Shown here piece by piece: positions 21,161 to 30,840 of a DNA stretch of 64,000 bases. The stretch lies in NCBI GenBank assembly GCA_014529385.2, contig CM043966.1:93379087-93443086 (forward strand), given 5' to 3'. A program made the translations under genes and the position numbers. Source of the stretch: Adiantum capillus-veneris (lineage: Eukaryota > Streptophyta > Polypodiopsida > Polypodiales > Pteridaceae). Numbering within the stretch: the stretch's first letter is position 1; the number at the start of each line of letters is the position of its first letter. Below the pieces are notes generated by a model that did no database searches, was not told where the DNA came from, and saw only the letters and a program-made list of their open reading frames with translations.

Positions 21161-21663
21161 CTACCAAGGGATTAACTGTGAAGGGAATCCTTGATGGTGG
21201 CCCTGGGGTTAGCATTGTGACTAAAAATTGCTGGGATATTATGGAAAGACCTCACCTTGGGACCACAACCATAGTAGTAAAGATGGCCAATGGGTCTATT
21301 GTTAAACCTATTGGGATGCTAGAAAATCTCAAGATTAAGGTCTTTGGACATAAAATAAGAAATACCTTCATTGTTATGGATTTCTCCAAGCACACTATGA
21401 CATCTGAGATGATCTTAGGACGTCCTTTCATGTGGGAAGCAAAAATGGTGCATGACTGGTCTGAAAACCATGTCTACTTGCAGTTCCAAGATTCTGTCAA
21501 TCGCGTGGATCTTGTAACTGGTCGAGCACATCCTCTAGGAAACAGGTTTATAATTGATCATAGATTTGACACCACAGTTCACTCGGCCCCATTACAGTAT
21601 TGTTACACATGTAAAATGGACACTGATGTTGGGGAAGATTCTCCTTATATGGATGATGACTGA
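21161..21663 (+). pseudogene. G3 retropepsin-like protease 1
   Basis: A 161-residue open stretch (21178-21663) reads VKGILDGGPGVSIVTKNCWD, then TIVVKMANGSIVKPIGMLEN, KIRNTFIVMDF and MILGRPFMWEAKMVHDW. The layout (active-site loop, flap-like segment, then hydrophobic-hydrophobic-G-R-P/W-hydrophobic) is that of a retroelement aspartic protease, which cuts the gag-pol polyprotein. The active-site loop is DGGPG rather than the usual D-[ST]-G-A, so the Ser/Thr is lost. The frame is intact for its whole length. It could also be a catalytically dead structural copy. Confidence 0.7.
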
Positions 21664-22329
21664 GTCGGACAATGTGGATTGGGTCCAATTAGCAGCAACC
21701 ATAGACACTTGGGGAAATAGGGGACCGACCTGGATAACACCTGAGGGGTATGAAATGCCACCATTCGTACCCTTAAACATGCTAGAAGCAATGCATATAG
21801 CTTCTGGTGACCTATAGGATGAAGGTTTGACTAGCATTGGAATTAGTAGCGTCTCACAAGACTATAGCCCACATGATTTGGAGTCAGAATCATCAATTGA
21901 AATTGACTCGGAGGACAAATAATCTGAGTTAAATCTGAGCGCAAATGTGGGGACAAACCATTCACAGTTGAGTGGTACCCTAGATGACAATCTATCTAAG
22001 GGAGTAGAAAGCACAAGTAGCGATTCATCTAGTGACTCTTCACTAGAGATCGATCGTAATAAAAAATTAGACAAGAAGAGTAAGAGATATAGAGGTGATG
22101 ATATTGAGCAAATGTGCATGCTCGAATAAACAAAAAGAAAGCAGCCAAAGAACAAGCAGAGATTAAAAAGATCCAAGCAAGGGTTGAGGCTTGAGAAAGA
22201 CAACAACGTCTTAGACGCCAACGAGAGGCTAATCTGGGAAGCACGAAAGCGTTTTCTAAAGACACTGATGATGATTCATTAGAATATGAGCCACCTCTAT
22301 GATATTCAATTGAATTAAATAGACTCTAT

Positions 22330-22660
22330 GGGAGAGTACTATATAACAAATTTTGGATACAGGAGCTCAACATAATTAGTTATCATATGGAATTTGGTGT
22401 CAGCTAGGAAAACCACCCCTATCAACAAGCACCATCCAAGTCAACGGTGTCAATAAGAATAAGACCACTGTTTTTGGAATCCTACACACTCCTGACAATG
22501 GAACTGTGGTTCAAAGCTTTTTGGCCATGCATGTTGGTACTATGGAGGGTAATATAAACCTGGGGTGCAAATGGATGTCTGCAGTCAAATGTAATATCGA
22601 TTGGGAGTATCACGACGCAAAAACCAACTCATGGCCCTACGGCTCAAGAAATAACACATG
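22330..22660 (+). pseudogene. G3 second retropepsin-like domain
   Basis: Reading through one stop, the frame gives ILDTGAQHN (22344), then LSYGIWCQLGKPPLSTSTIQ, VNGVNKNKTTVFGILHTPDN, VQSFLAMHV and MEGNINLGCKWMSAVKCNI. D-T-G-A is the standard active-site loop, and a β-rich body with a hydrophobic-G-C-K-W turn follows. It is therefore a second aspartic-protease-like unit downstream of the first, in its own frame and with one stop after the loop. Two such domains in one element are unusual; a chance match is less likely given the length of similarity in layout. Confidence 0.55.
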
Positions 22661-22680
22661 AAATCTGCCCTCTTCATAAC

Positions 22681-23485
22681 ACAAAAAACAACAAAATATT
22701 GCCAATCCAAAAAGTCACAACATCCTTGCCAGTAGCACAACCCTCTAAAGCTTCAACTTCCATGGTTACAATAGACAATGCTACATCAAAGGCTCCACTT
22801 GATCTAACCAAGGGTATATATCAATGGGTCCCCAAGGTATCGTTATTGAACCCCCCTATGGTTCAAGTTAATTCAAAAAGGAAACCTCGAAGGAAGGCGT
22901 CCACTCAGGTTAAGAAGGTGAAAACCAAATCATGGTGGATTCCCAAGAAGCCCAAGGCTACTATGATGGAAATGATTGAATTTGAACACCTAAACGTAAA
23001 TCATATTCTTCCCTATCCACTACAAAGCCATGTGAGTCAAACCTTGTAATTACAAAGCCGGTGGAAGACCGTGGGAACGAAAAGATCACAGAATGCTACA
23101 TACCTACTTTAGAGCTAGTTTGGATTCCAAGGCAAAACCAATCTATTTGGCTTAGCTCATGAAAGGGGGAGTTCCATGAAGATTCTAGCTCCTCATGTAA
23201 TGCATCCATAGAGGTAAAAGCTTCTACACAACCTCCACCTACCATAGGCAACCTCCATGAAGCTACAAAAGATTCGACACCTCCCATTGTTCAATTATTA
23301 CCTGATGCACTACTTCAAGTTCGTTCATGGGAGAGTACCTTACCACCCTTGCAACTCGATGAGGCACCCAAGGTAATAGAGAACTATTGGCTAAAATCCT
23401 CACCTATTACCAATTGGAATAACTGGTTCCAAAAGGTGATGACATCCTTTTAAAGCATGATCTACCCAAGGACGGGGGGAGTCTT
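22681..23485 (+). pseudogene. G3 terminal basic ORF with W-[IV]-P-[KR] motifs
   Basis: 22699-23049 is open for 116 residues, Lys/Ser/Thr/Pro-rich, with YQWVPKVS and KSWWIPKKPKA; farther on (about 23118) LELVWIPRQNQ is readable. The motif W-[IV]-P-[KR] also occurs in G5 (IWVPKP at about 48695). No known domain. The region ends at the purine-rich GGACGGGGGGAGTC near 23473. I assign no function. Confidence 0.5.
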
Positions 23486-24823
23486 GATGGATTGTATCTA
23501 TATAGATATATAGTAACTAAAAACCCTAGTTTAAAAAATTAAAAAAAAAAGTAAAAGAGCAAAGGAGTTAGCAAACAAGTGGGCACAATACTAGTCGAAA
23601 TCATTGACCCAGACCTACACATGTCACATCCGATACACTAAAACAGAAACCTATGCCATCAAACACCTTGATCCTCATCACTTGAGTGATGGAGGGTAGG
23701 TAGGATTAGTACGATAGGAGTGTTTTTGTTTTAGAGTTTAGTGATTAGCAATGTTCTTTTTCACAACTGATGTGCCTCTAGAAGGTGGATGTTTGGCGGT
23801 GACTATTGTGCAGTTTGTGACTACATAAGGATGTATTTAAAGGACAAAAAAAATGCATGTTTATATGTTACAACGGATGTTCTCCATTATATCAGGTGTA
23901 CTACTTCCTTTATCTATGCTTCCACAGTTACATGTTTGCATCTTGTCATTTGAGTTTCTAACAATGCATAAAATTTATGAAGTTGTGACATTGTCAATTT
24001 AAATGTTATAAAATTTTCAAACTTCTAGTACCTTGTTCTTCTCTTTGAGTTTGGGCTATTAGTTAGCTTTAAGTAGGTATCATGACCTTATGCTAAACTA
24101 CACAACTTAATTGCTGACTTTAATTCCTAAATAGTCTATTAATTGTAGTTACTTTAGTAATGTTTTAGGCTATGAGGATATAGTTCTCTCTATCTTATTC
24201 TACCTAAGTGTGACTTGTGTTGTGGAAGTCCATGTGCTAAGCTGGTATTTGAGACCTCGAGTCTCCCAGCTGTTGTGCTGGTATTTGAGACCTCTAGTCC
24301 CCTAGCTACTTGTAGCAACTATGACAACAACAAAAAAGAGAGAAACAAGAAAAAAAGAAGAAAAAGAAAAGGAAAGAGAAAGCAAATAGCACAAAATTCC
24401 TTGTATTTTATGTTGATCACACTTAAGTGGTATAAGTGACAAGATCACTAGTCTTTAGACCCCGACCAACATTCCAAGGGTTAACTACTCTTTAGTCGAT
24501 ATTTTTTAATTAACGTTGGTCAATCTAGTACTTACTTTATTCCTAGCTCTTGTGTACTTCTCTTAGAGTCAACCTAATAGACCTTAACTCAATTGCATTT
24601 TATTGAGGTACTACACTTGTTTTAGTTAGCAATGTTACAATTCGTGATTTTTTTTTGCATTTTCTAGAATATCATGTATGCATCTCACTTATTGCACATC
24701 TGCACATGCTGTCTTTGAGCTTTCATAATGTTGTTTTTCTTCTTCTACAAGTACTCCTATCATGGATCCCGATACTACACTGTTATATTCCGAGAGCGGA
24801 ATCTACTTCAGGAAGGGGAGACA
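23486..24823 (+). other. G3 non-coding 3' region and polypurine tract
   Basis: AT-rich, with no ORF beyond a short Lys-rich one (24300-24400). It ends with the purine tract AGGAAGGGGAGACA (24810-24823) against the 3' LTR. A second purine block lies 1.3 kb upstream (23473). Confidence 0.65.
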
Positions 24824-25087
24824 TGTTAACCACCGGCTTCCACTTCTAGTAGTCATGTACCTAGCTTGTCAGTCCAGTAGAAAAAGGGTAAGAGTGATCG
24901 CCGATAAGAGGTGCACTCTAACTGGAACATTCAAGGGCTAGTTGGCTAAGCATGGGCGCCCAAGTGTGAATGGGTGAGCTCATATAAAAGTCACCTAAAC
25001 CTAAAAAACATTCATTCTCTCATTTGTGCAATTGAAGAGTGCTCTTGCTGCATCTCAATCTTCTTCCTCATCTCCTTGTGTGTGTGT

Positions 25088-25139
<52 letters not shown>

Positions 25140-25364
25140 ATTGCGATGGCACAACGGCGATGAGGCGGTTGAGCGCAGCACAGTGGTAGCTCCTTCTTCT
25201 TTGCGACGAGGAATCCTCCATGAAGGCGAGCATAGGGTGGTGAGTGACACACCCTTGATCTCTTGAGCTTGCTAGATTAGTCTGATTGTGTGCTTGCAGC
25301 CATTTGTGGCTCGCACACAGTGTACGAAAAGTCCCTTGCTTTGAACGTGCGATAGACGCACACA
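24824..25364 (+). repeat. G3 3' LTR
   Basis: 541 bases, TGTTAACC to CACACA, matching the 5' LTR. TATA at about 24982 (ATATAAAAG). The dinucleotide part is mostly AG (25091-25139), and the long alternating tract of the 5' LTR is absent. It is followed by ACTAT, the second copy of the target site. Confidence 0.92.
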
Positions 25365-25369
25365 ACTAT

Positions 25370-25526
25370 GCACAAGCTGCTACATGCATGTGGCCCTAAT
25401 TGAACCATCCTTTGAAAACTTAGAACGCTGCATCTTACCCAAAATACAGCCTTCATAGACATGTTTGACAGGTGCTTCAAGAGGCAGCAAAGAAGCAACC
25501 ATATCAAATTTCTGCAAATTGGTAAT
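25370..25526 (-). pseudogene. Cop2 gag-pre-integrase segment between two insertions
   Basis: Minus strand reading ITNLQKFDMVASLLPLEAPV, KHVYEGCILGKMQRSKF, then a stop in place of one codon and QLVHS. It continues ARFGHLN from the other side of Cop1 (33695) and runs into DVCGP beyond G3 (17892). The CxxxKxx[RK] part is the copia gag-pre-integrase zinc region. Confidence 0.85.
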
Positions 25527-25531
25527 ATTCA

Positions 25532-26286
25532 TGTTAAGTATGGAGCCTGATTTACCCCTTGTAATTTTTTGTGTTAAAAATGCACATTTGGAAGGCCCCC
25601 ATTATGAGGAGAAGCCATCGTGCGTGAAGAAAAAATAACTCGCCAGAAAATAAAATCACTTGCCGGAAACCAAAATTTTCACGCCTAGTCTTGAGCCTAG
25701 GTTTCGCCGGAATATTCTTTTTTGCCGGAATATTATAGCCGCACGGCGGCCAAAAAGTGGTCGAAAAACAACCTGTCAGTTGCCCGGTGGCTGGTAGTCA
25801 ATGGCCGATGAGGATGGTGGCCAAATTCAATGGCTGGTGGCTGATTTCAAAGGAGGACTTGTCTTCTCAAGGGCGGCCACACATGGGCAGATTGGAGGGT
25901 CCGATTTGGACTTATCTACACAAGGGCGGCTACACATGGTTGCCTCTCATGAGAGAGGGTAGCCCTTTTGGCCTATAAAAGGAGGTCATTTCTACACACA
26001 TTTGATAGTGTGAAGTTGATGCAACAAGGTGGGTGTGAGGTGGTGAGAGTGAAGCAAGGCAGGAGCTCCAAAAGGGTATAATCCCTTTGTAACTTACTTC
26101 TTGTTTTGAAGTACTAAAACCATTGAGTGGTTGCTTTCCCATGGACGTAGCCCACATTGGGTGAACCACATATATCGTGTGTACTCTCTCTCTCTCTCTA
26201 CTCTATAATCTCGTGTGAGAAAATGTGTCTCTCTCCATTAAGTAATCTACTCGATTATCTATTTAGCTACATCTTATTTCCTAACA
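25532..26286 (+). repeat. Cop1 5' LTR
   Basis: 755 bases. TATA box (TATAAAA) at 25974-25980, a CT tract near 26185, and a conserved end CTACATCTTATTTCCTAACA. It is longer than the solo LTR copy because of repeated phrases around 25640-25930 (CGCCGGAATATT, and AAGGGCGGC with following CACATGG twice). Confidence 0.93.
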
Positions 26287-26287
26287 A

Positions 26288-26300
26288 CTGCTATTAGAGC
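26288..26300 (+). other. Cop1 primer binding site (initiator-Met-like)
   Basis: CTGCTATTAGAGC begins one base after the LTR; TGCTATTAGAGC matches TGGTATCAGAGC at 10 of 12 bases. The first gag Met (26358) follows 58 bases later. Confidence 0.85.
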
Positions 26301-26357
26301 AAGGTTTGCTCGTAGCTAAATTATCTCAAGGAAAGGATTCCTTGAATTGAGTGGGAG

Positions 26358-26564
26358 TTATGGCGGAGGAAGGGAAGCTCAAGATTGAGAAGTTCAACGG
26401 CAAAAACTACCAACATTGGAAGATGCAGATTGAAGACTATCTCTACCAGAAGGACCTCTATTTGCCACTAGGCGGTCTTGCAAAGAAGCCCGCAACAATG
26501 GCAGACGAAGCATGGATTGTCCTTGATCGAAAGGCACTGAGAACAATATGGTTAAGCTTGGCGT
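26358..26564 (+). pseudogene. Cop1 gag, N-terminal part
   Basis: It starts with MAEEGKLKIEKFNGKNYQHW, the typical copia gag opening (x-KFNGxNYxxWK), and goes on KMQIEDYLYQKDLYLPLGG and AWIVLDRKALRTIWLSLAL. The frame is open from the Met at 26358 to the insertion of G4 at 26565. The start is chosen because copia gags begin just before this motif and it lies right after the primer site. The rest of gag is at 30841. Confidence 0.9.
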
Positions 26565-27605
26565 TGTCAGGAGTTTTTTGGAGCAAGGGATTACGCATAT
26601 GTACATACACATGCATGGTGCATCAAATAAAGGATTGCCCATTTTCTAGAGCCAGGTGGTTACGTGGGGCCCACATGTGTACAGGTAGGACAAGGTGTAC
26701 ATAGTGCATCGATTTTCAATATTACCAGTACCAGTGTGTTTTTTCTACAATAAGGAGGAGTTGGTAGCACGTAAAACTTCTCGAGGAAGCTATCCACGGG
26801 CCGACGACATGAGGTAAGCAGGTGCGTCATATGGCATCTAGTTGCGTCAGGAGGCCGAACGGGGTCAATACTTGCACGTGGATGAGTACGGACACAACGT
26901 GGATGTTTTCTTGTGATAATTATACAGAAAGTTCATCATGAGGACCATACTTTGGGGCCACTTCACGTGGTGGCGGGATGCATTATTGGAAGAAGCTGAG
27001 TGCCAGGTGTGCGGATGATGCAAAAAGGTGACAACTATGCACTGCGAGGTCAATTTTTGGCCTGTAAAACGTGGAGAAGAGAGGAGGAACAGCCGCGGTG
27101 TGTTTTTGGGGTTTTTGGAGCCTGTTTTGGTCGTAAACTGCTCATCCGAGGTCGGATTTGAGTACTTTGACATTGTAGACTGGGGTTTTGGGCTGTTCTG
27201 GACGCGATGGAGCTGTCCATTTTGCCAAATTTCTCTCTTTTTTTTGCTTTTTTGGCTGTGTAAGTTTCTTCTATGAGCGAAGCTTCCGCTCCAATTTGTG
27301 ATTGTATCTGGCATGTTTTACCCATATTGTGTGAGCTATTTTCCCCATTGGTGTTGGCCTAAGCTCATTTGTATCTAAATATCAGAAGTTCTCCTCTTTT
27401 GAGCTGAGTTTTTTGGGTGTGTGTGTCTCTATCTGGAGTGGGTAAGTGGTTAGCCTCTCTCCTCTCACTTCATCGGTGTGTTCCCTGTCTCGGCCAGGTG
27501 GGTTGTGTAAGCCGAGTGGTGCCCCATAGTGTGTGTGTGTGTATCTTCCCAAGAGTGTGTGTCGGGTTTTTATAGACGCATTGTGTGTGTTTCCATCCCG
27601 CTCAC
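26565..27605 (+). repeat. G4 5' LTR
   Basis: It shares with the 3' LTR the blocks TTTGGGGCCACTTCACGTGG (26950), GAGGAGGAACAGCCGC (27080), TGAGCGAAGCTTCCGC (27274) and CACTTCATCGGTGTG (27467). It contains about 375 bases (26575-26948) absent from the 3' LTR and lacks about 95 bases that the 3' LTR has. The right end is inferred from the primer-like TTTTGGTGCCCCCACTGAGG at 27610. Confidence 0.7.
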
Positions 27606-27611
27606 ATTCTT

Positions 27612-27629
27612 TTGGTGCCCCCACTGAGG
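27612..27629 (+). other. G4 candidate primer binding site
   Basis: TTGGTGCCCCCACTGAGG begins with the TGG that matches any tRNA CCA end and lies a few bases after an ACATTCTT-type LTR end. The tRNA is not identified. This is an inference from position. Short runs of ACAGGT repeats follow (27684-27756). Confidence 0.45.
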
Positions 27630-28608
27630 ATCTTCTTCGAGTACCTTCTGCTTCGAGCTTCAAGCTTCAAGATTCGGGATTACAGGTTGCAGACTACAGG
27701 TTACAGGTTACAGGGACAGGTACAGGTACAGGTGATTCACACAGGTACAGGTAGCTGGAGTACAATGATATACTAGCAGTGGTGTCACTTGCAGTTGTTG
27801 TGGGTATGCATCACTTGGCACCTGTTTGAGCGCATTGTCTGCTGGATTGTACGTTACTTGTGGAAACTGCCATTGTACACCTTTGTGGAGCCATATTTGG
27901 TTTTATTTGGCTGTCCCAGCCATTTCTGAGACTTGATCTAGAAGATAGTCATTTCTGAGACTTGACTATACGCGATTTGCATGAGCCTTCATGTGAGGGT
28001 CGATAGCGTGAGGTTTTATTGAGCTGGGGGATTCTCAAATGTGGAGATCCTTTTGGTGATACAGGTAGTTGGAGCACCCTTTTCGTGACCTCGCCATAGG
28101 CTATGTACTAGTGAGTCCTATTTGATGCTCGGGTTCTATTGTTGGCAGTCTATGCATACATATACAGTCTATGTTTTGGGTTCTCATTGGTCTACTTCTG
28201 GGGAAACTCTGTCGAATTTTTTCCAAGTTATGATGGCTGGTCTTTTGGTCTTTTAAGGCATTTGTGCTGTTATGCTGCTGAAATTCTGGCAAAATCAAAG
28301 GATAAGTCAAATGTGCTTTCTTGGGAGCTGTATGGTTGGCTTTAATGGATGATCAAAACGGACCTCAATTCACTCCTTTTCATTTAACTCAAAGAATCCA
28401 GATAAATGTTCATGTGTCCTAGAAGATCTTTTTCCAGCAGCGCATAGTCTTCATGTTCGGGCCAAGAAGATTAAGGGAGATACTGGAATGTCCTTTGCCT
28501 GTTGTAATTCCGATGATTAACTATGAAAACTCATTTGATGTGCATGTGTTTGTCCTTATCTAAAGCTGAGCTCCATTGAAGTTTCTGGGGATTGGGTAGT
28601 CAAAAGTC

Positions 28609-29265
28609 TTGGGTTCTTGCACGTGTGTTCGAAGGGGTTCTCAAAGCATTGTAACTTGGGTAGCCATGGATTTCTCTTATCCGGAATTTCATGGAAGAAG
28701 TGGTGAAGATGCGGAAGACTTTCTGGATCAAGTCAAGGTGACATGCATAAGAAACAATATGTGTGATGAGGACAAGATTTTGAGGCTATTTGGATTGCTT
28801 TTGAAAGATGAGGCCCGTGTTTGGTTCATGGATTTGGAAGCTAAAGAAGCAGTTGCTTCTTCTTATGGTTTGAGTCTTGACAAGTTTATAGAAGCTTTTT
28901 TAGAGCGTTTCCAGGTTTTTGAAGATGCAAATGCAGTATGGAATGAGCTCAATGCTCTTAAGCAAGGTTCTTGTCAAGGTGTTGATGCCTATGTACAAGG
29001 TTTTACAGATTTATGGACTCGTTGGTGTGTTGCTCTTAAGGATGAGACCCCCCCTTGTTCATTGAAGAAAAGTTCTTTTGTTGATGGTTTGTCACCTTGG
29101 TTGCAGTTCGAGGTTGAGTTGAAGAGGCCCGAGTCTTTTGAAGATGCGGTATGCATTGCAAAGCACAAGGAATGGAAGTTTAAGCGTCTTGAGGAACATG
29201 GTATCAGTACAGGTATGCATGTGCAAGATGGATTTGACATGGAAGATGAAGTTAAGCCTAAGTAG
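28609..29265 (+). CDS. G4 gag (gypsy-type), open
   Basis: 218 residues. From about residue 20 it reads MDFSYPEFHGRSGEDAEDFL, DQVKVTCIRNN, ILRLFGLLLKDEARVWF, LDKFIEAFLERFQ, and later VDAYVQGFTDLWTRW and FVDGLSPWLQFEVELKRP, the standard helix order of the Ty3/gypsy capsid (retrotransposon gag family). The likely start is the Met at 28666, since homology begins there; the upstream Met at 28609 is possible. No zinc knuckle is present. It is free of stops and ends in a single TAG (29263-29265), after which the same frame stays open for 296 codons. Confidence 0.85.
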   Translation: MGSCTCVRRGSQSIVTWVAMDFSYPEFHGRSGEDAEDFLDQVKVTCIRNNMCDEDKILRLFGLLLKDEARVWFMDLEAKEAVASSYGLSLDKFIEAFLERFQVFEDANAVWNELNALKQGSCQGVDAYVQGFTDLWTRWCVALKDETPPCSLKKSSFVDGLSPWLQFEVELKRPESFEDAVCIAKHKEWKFKRLEEHGISTGMHVQDGFDMEDEVKPK

Positions 29266-30156
29266 GTGAAAAGTAACGTATCCTATGATGTTTCTCGTTT
29301 CTTCCCAAGGTCTATTGTGAAGCGTAAAGAGGTCTTGCAGGTTGACAGGTTTATGGAAGAGCCTAAAGAGGTGAGTAATGCTTTGGATACAGGATTGAAA
29401 AGTCTTGAAGAGGATGCATTGGCTACTTGTGTACCTTGTGATTCTGGGTGTGAGTGTGAGGTCGAGGTTATTGATGATGAGCACGTATCTTTGGATACTA
29501 GTTCCTTGGAAATTAGGGAAGAGGGCAAGGTTGAGAGCCATTTTGTGGATTTGTTGGATGTGGAGCCTGTTTTGAAGCCATATTTTGATGTATGTGCAAT
29601 GATTGAACCGATTTGTGAGCATGATTGTGGTTTAGAGCAGGGATCTGTATTCTTGGAGACTGATGAACCCATGCTAGAACCTATGGATAGTGGTGCTAGC
29701 CATGATTATGATGTGGATAAAGTTATGTGTGATGATGAGTATGCTTATGATGATGAGAAGGGGTTTGGCATATATGAGTCCAATCTCAGCTATGTGGATG
29801 CCTATGCTAGGGATATGTGTGCTGCGGGGATACTTTTGTGCTTTGGATATCAACAACTTTACCTTCACACAATGCTTTTAGCTACTTGGGTGCATGATTT
29901 GCAGGTTGTTGCTATGGCTGGTGAAGCCAAGATGCCAGGTGATGAGTCACTTGAGTTGTCTCTATCGGTTGGGTTGAATGTGGCATGCAATATTTATGCT
30001 TTTGGAACTCCACACAGGGCGGATGTGTTAGTTGAATATGCCTATGGTTCATTTTGGTTGATTGTTGACAAATGTAGGTGTGGTGTTATGATGCTTCTTG
30101 TGAATCAGGCGATATGTATTTGGCCTTTTGATCCAGGTGGAATGAGCATCTACTAG
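29266..30156 (+). CDS. G4 acidic ORF, in frame after the gag stop; unknown function
   Basis: 296 residues in the same frame as gag, directly after TAG. The N-terminal half is strongly acidic (EEPKEV, CECEVEVIDDEHVSL, YDDEKGFGIY) with a lone DSGASHD at 29692. The C-terminal half is hydrophobic with Cys and aromatic residues (LLCFGYQQLYLHTMLLATW, GVMMLLVNQAICIW) that could be a membrane segment. It has no Met at its start, so it would be made only by readthrough of TAG or from a later Met (29349 or beyond). I recognise no protease, RT, RNase H or integrase. Confidence 0.6.
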   Translation: MKSNVSYDVSRFFPRSIVKRKEVLQVDRFMEEPKEVSNALDTGLKSLEEDALATCVPCDSGCECEVEVIDDEHVSLDTSSLEIREEGKVESHFVDLLDVEPVLKPYFDVCAMIEPICEHDCGLEQGSVFLETDEPMLEPMDSGASHDYDVDKVMCDDEYAYDDEKGFGIYESNLSYVDAYARDMCAAGILLCFGYQQLYLHTMLLATWVHDLQVVAMAGEAKMPGDESLELSLSVGLNVACNIYAFGTPHRADVLVEYAYGSFWLIVDKCRCGVMMLLVNQAICIWPFDPGGMSIY

Positions 30157-30191
30157 TGCTACTGCTGAGCATGAATTCTCTAGCAGGCTAG

Positions 30192-30206
30192 GGGGTGGGA
30201 AAATTA
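30192..30206 (+). promoter_or_regulatory. G4 polypurine tract
   Basis: GGGGGTGGGAAAATTA lies immediately before TGTCAGGAG of the 3' LTR. It marks the plus-strand primer for DNA synthesis and sets the LTR start. Confidence 0.75.
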
Positions 30207-30840
30207 TGTCAGGAGTTTGGGGCCACTTCACGTGGTGGCGGGATGCATTATTGAAAAAAGCTGAGTGCCAGGTGTGCGGATGATGCAAAAAGGTGACAAC
30301 TATGCATTGCGAGGTCAGTTTTTGGCTTGTTCGGGGTCCGTTTGAGGTCATCTAAAAGGCCAAGGGTGCCCAAGTGATAAAGCTAAGTGTGGGAACTGAA
30401 AAAACAGAGAGAAGACCAGAAAAAATGTGGAGAAGAGAGGAGGAACAGCCGCAGGTGTGTTTTTGGGGTTTTTGGAGCCTGTTTTGGTCGTAAACTGCTC
30501 ATCCGAGGTCGGATTTGAGCACTTTGACATTGTAGACTGGGGTTTTGGGCCGTTCTGGACACGATGGCACTGTCCATTTTGCCAAATTCCTGACTCTTTT
30601 TTTTCTATTTTGGCTGTGTAAGTTTCTTCTATGAGCGAAGCTTCCGCTCCAGTTTGTGATTGTATCTGGCATGTTTTACCCATATTGTGTGAGCTATTTT
30701 CCCCATTGGTGTTGGCCTAAGCTCATTTGTATCTAAATATCATAAGTTCTCCTCTTTTGAGCTGAGTTTTTTGGGTGTGTGTGTCTCTGTGTGGAGTGGG
30801 TAAGTGGTTAGTCTCTCTCCTCTCACTTCATCGGTGTGCA
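30207..30840 (+). repeat. G4 3' LTR, internally and 3' deleted
   Basis: It starts TGTCAGGAG and then jumps to TTTGGGGCCACTTC, which in the 5' LTR lies 375 bases later. From there to ATCGGTGTG it is near identical to the 5' LTR, with 95 extra bases at 30326-30425. After GTGTGCA Cop1 gag resumes. Confidence 0.8.

Larger units (their letters stand above)
17893..25369 (+). mobile_element. G3: non-autonomous gypsy-like element with target duplication
   Basis: TGTTAACC at 17898 to CACACA at 25364, flanked by ACTAT on both sides (17893-17897 and 25365-25369). It cuts Cop2 exactly within a Ser codon: the Cop2 frame reads LVHS on one side and DVCGP on the other when the insert and one ACTAT are removed. 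It has two LTRs, an Asp-type primer site, a gag-like region with several zinc knuckles, one or two protease-like domains and a terminal basic ORF. I find no RT, RNase H or integrase in 6.3 kb of internal sequence, so it must have used enzymes from another element. Confidence 0.9.
26565..30840 (+). mobile_element. G4: non-autonomous LTR element inside Cop1 gag
   Basis: It begins TGTCAGGAGTTT (26565); the same start follows a polypurine tract at 30207. The Cop1 gag reads SLAL before it and AFNILEMKTTEDL after it. Internal sequence has a gypsy-type gag and a 296-residue ORF but no RT or integrase. The 3' LTR appears to lose its last about 110 bases at 30840, which explains why no clean target duplication is seen. 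Confidence 0.8.

Noticed and set aside
27028-27325. ORFs up to 149 residues on the minus strand in the G4 LTR, repeated at 30049-30683
   Set aside because: The same sequences occur in both LTRs, in antisense to the element, with no domain; they are LTR shadows.
29092-29672. 176- and 129-residue minus-strand ORFs opposite G4 gag
   Set aside because: They are antisense shadows of a real gag and acidic ORF with codon structure on the plus strand.
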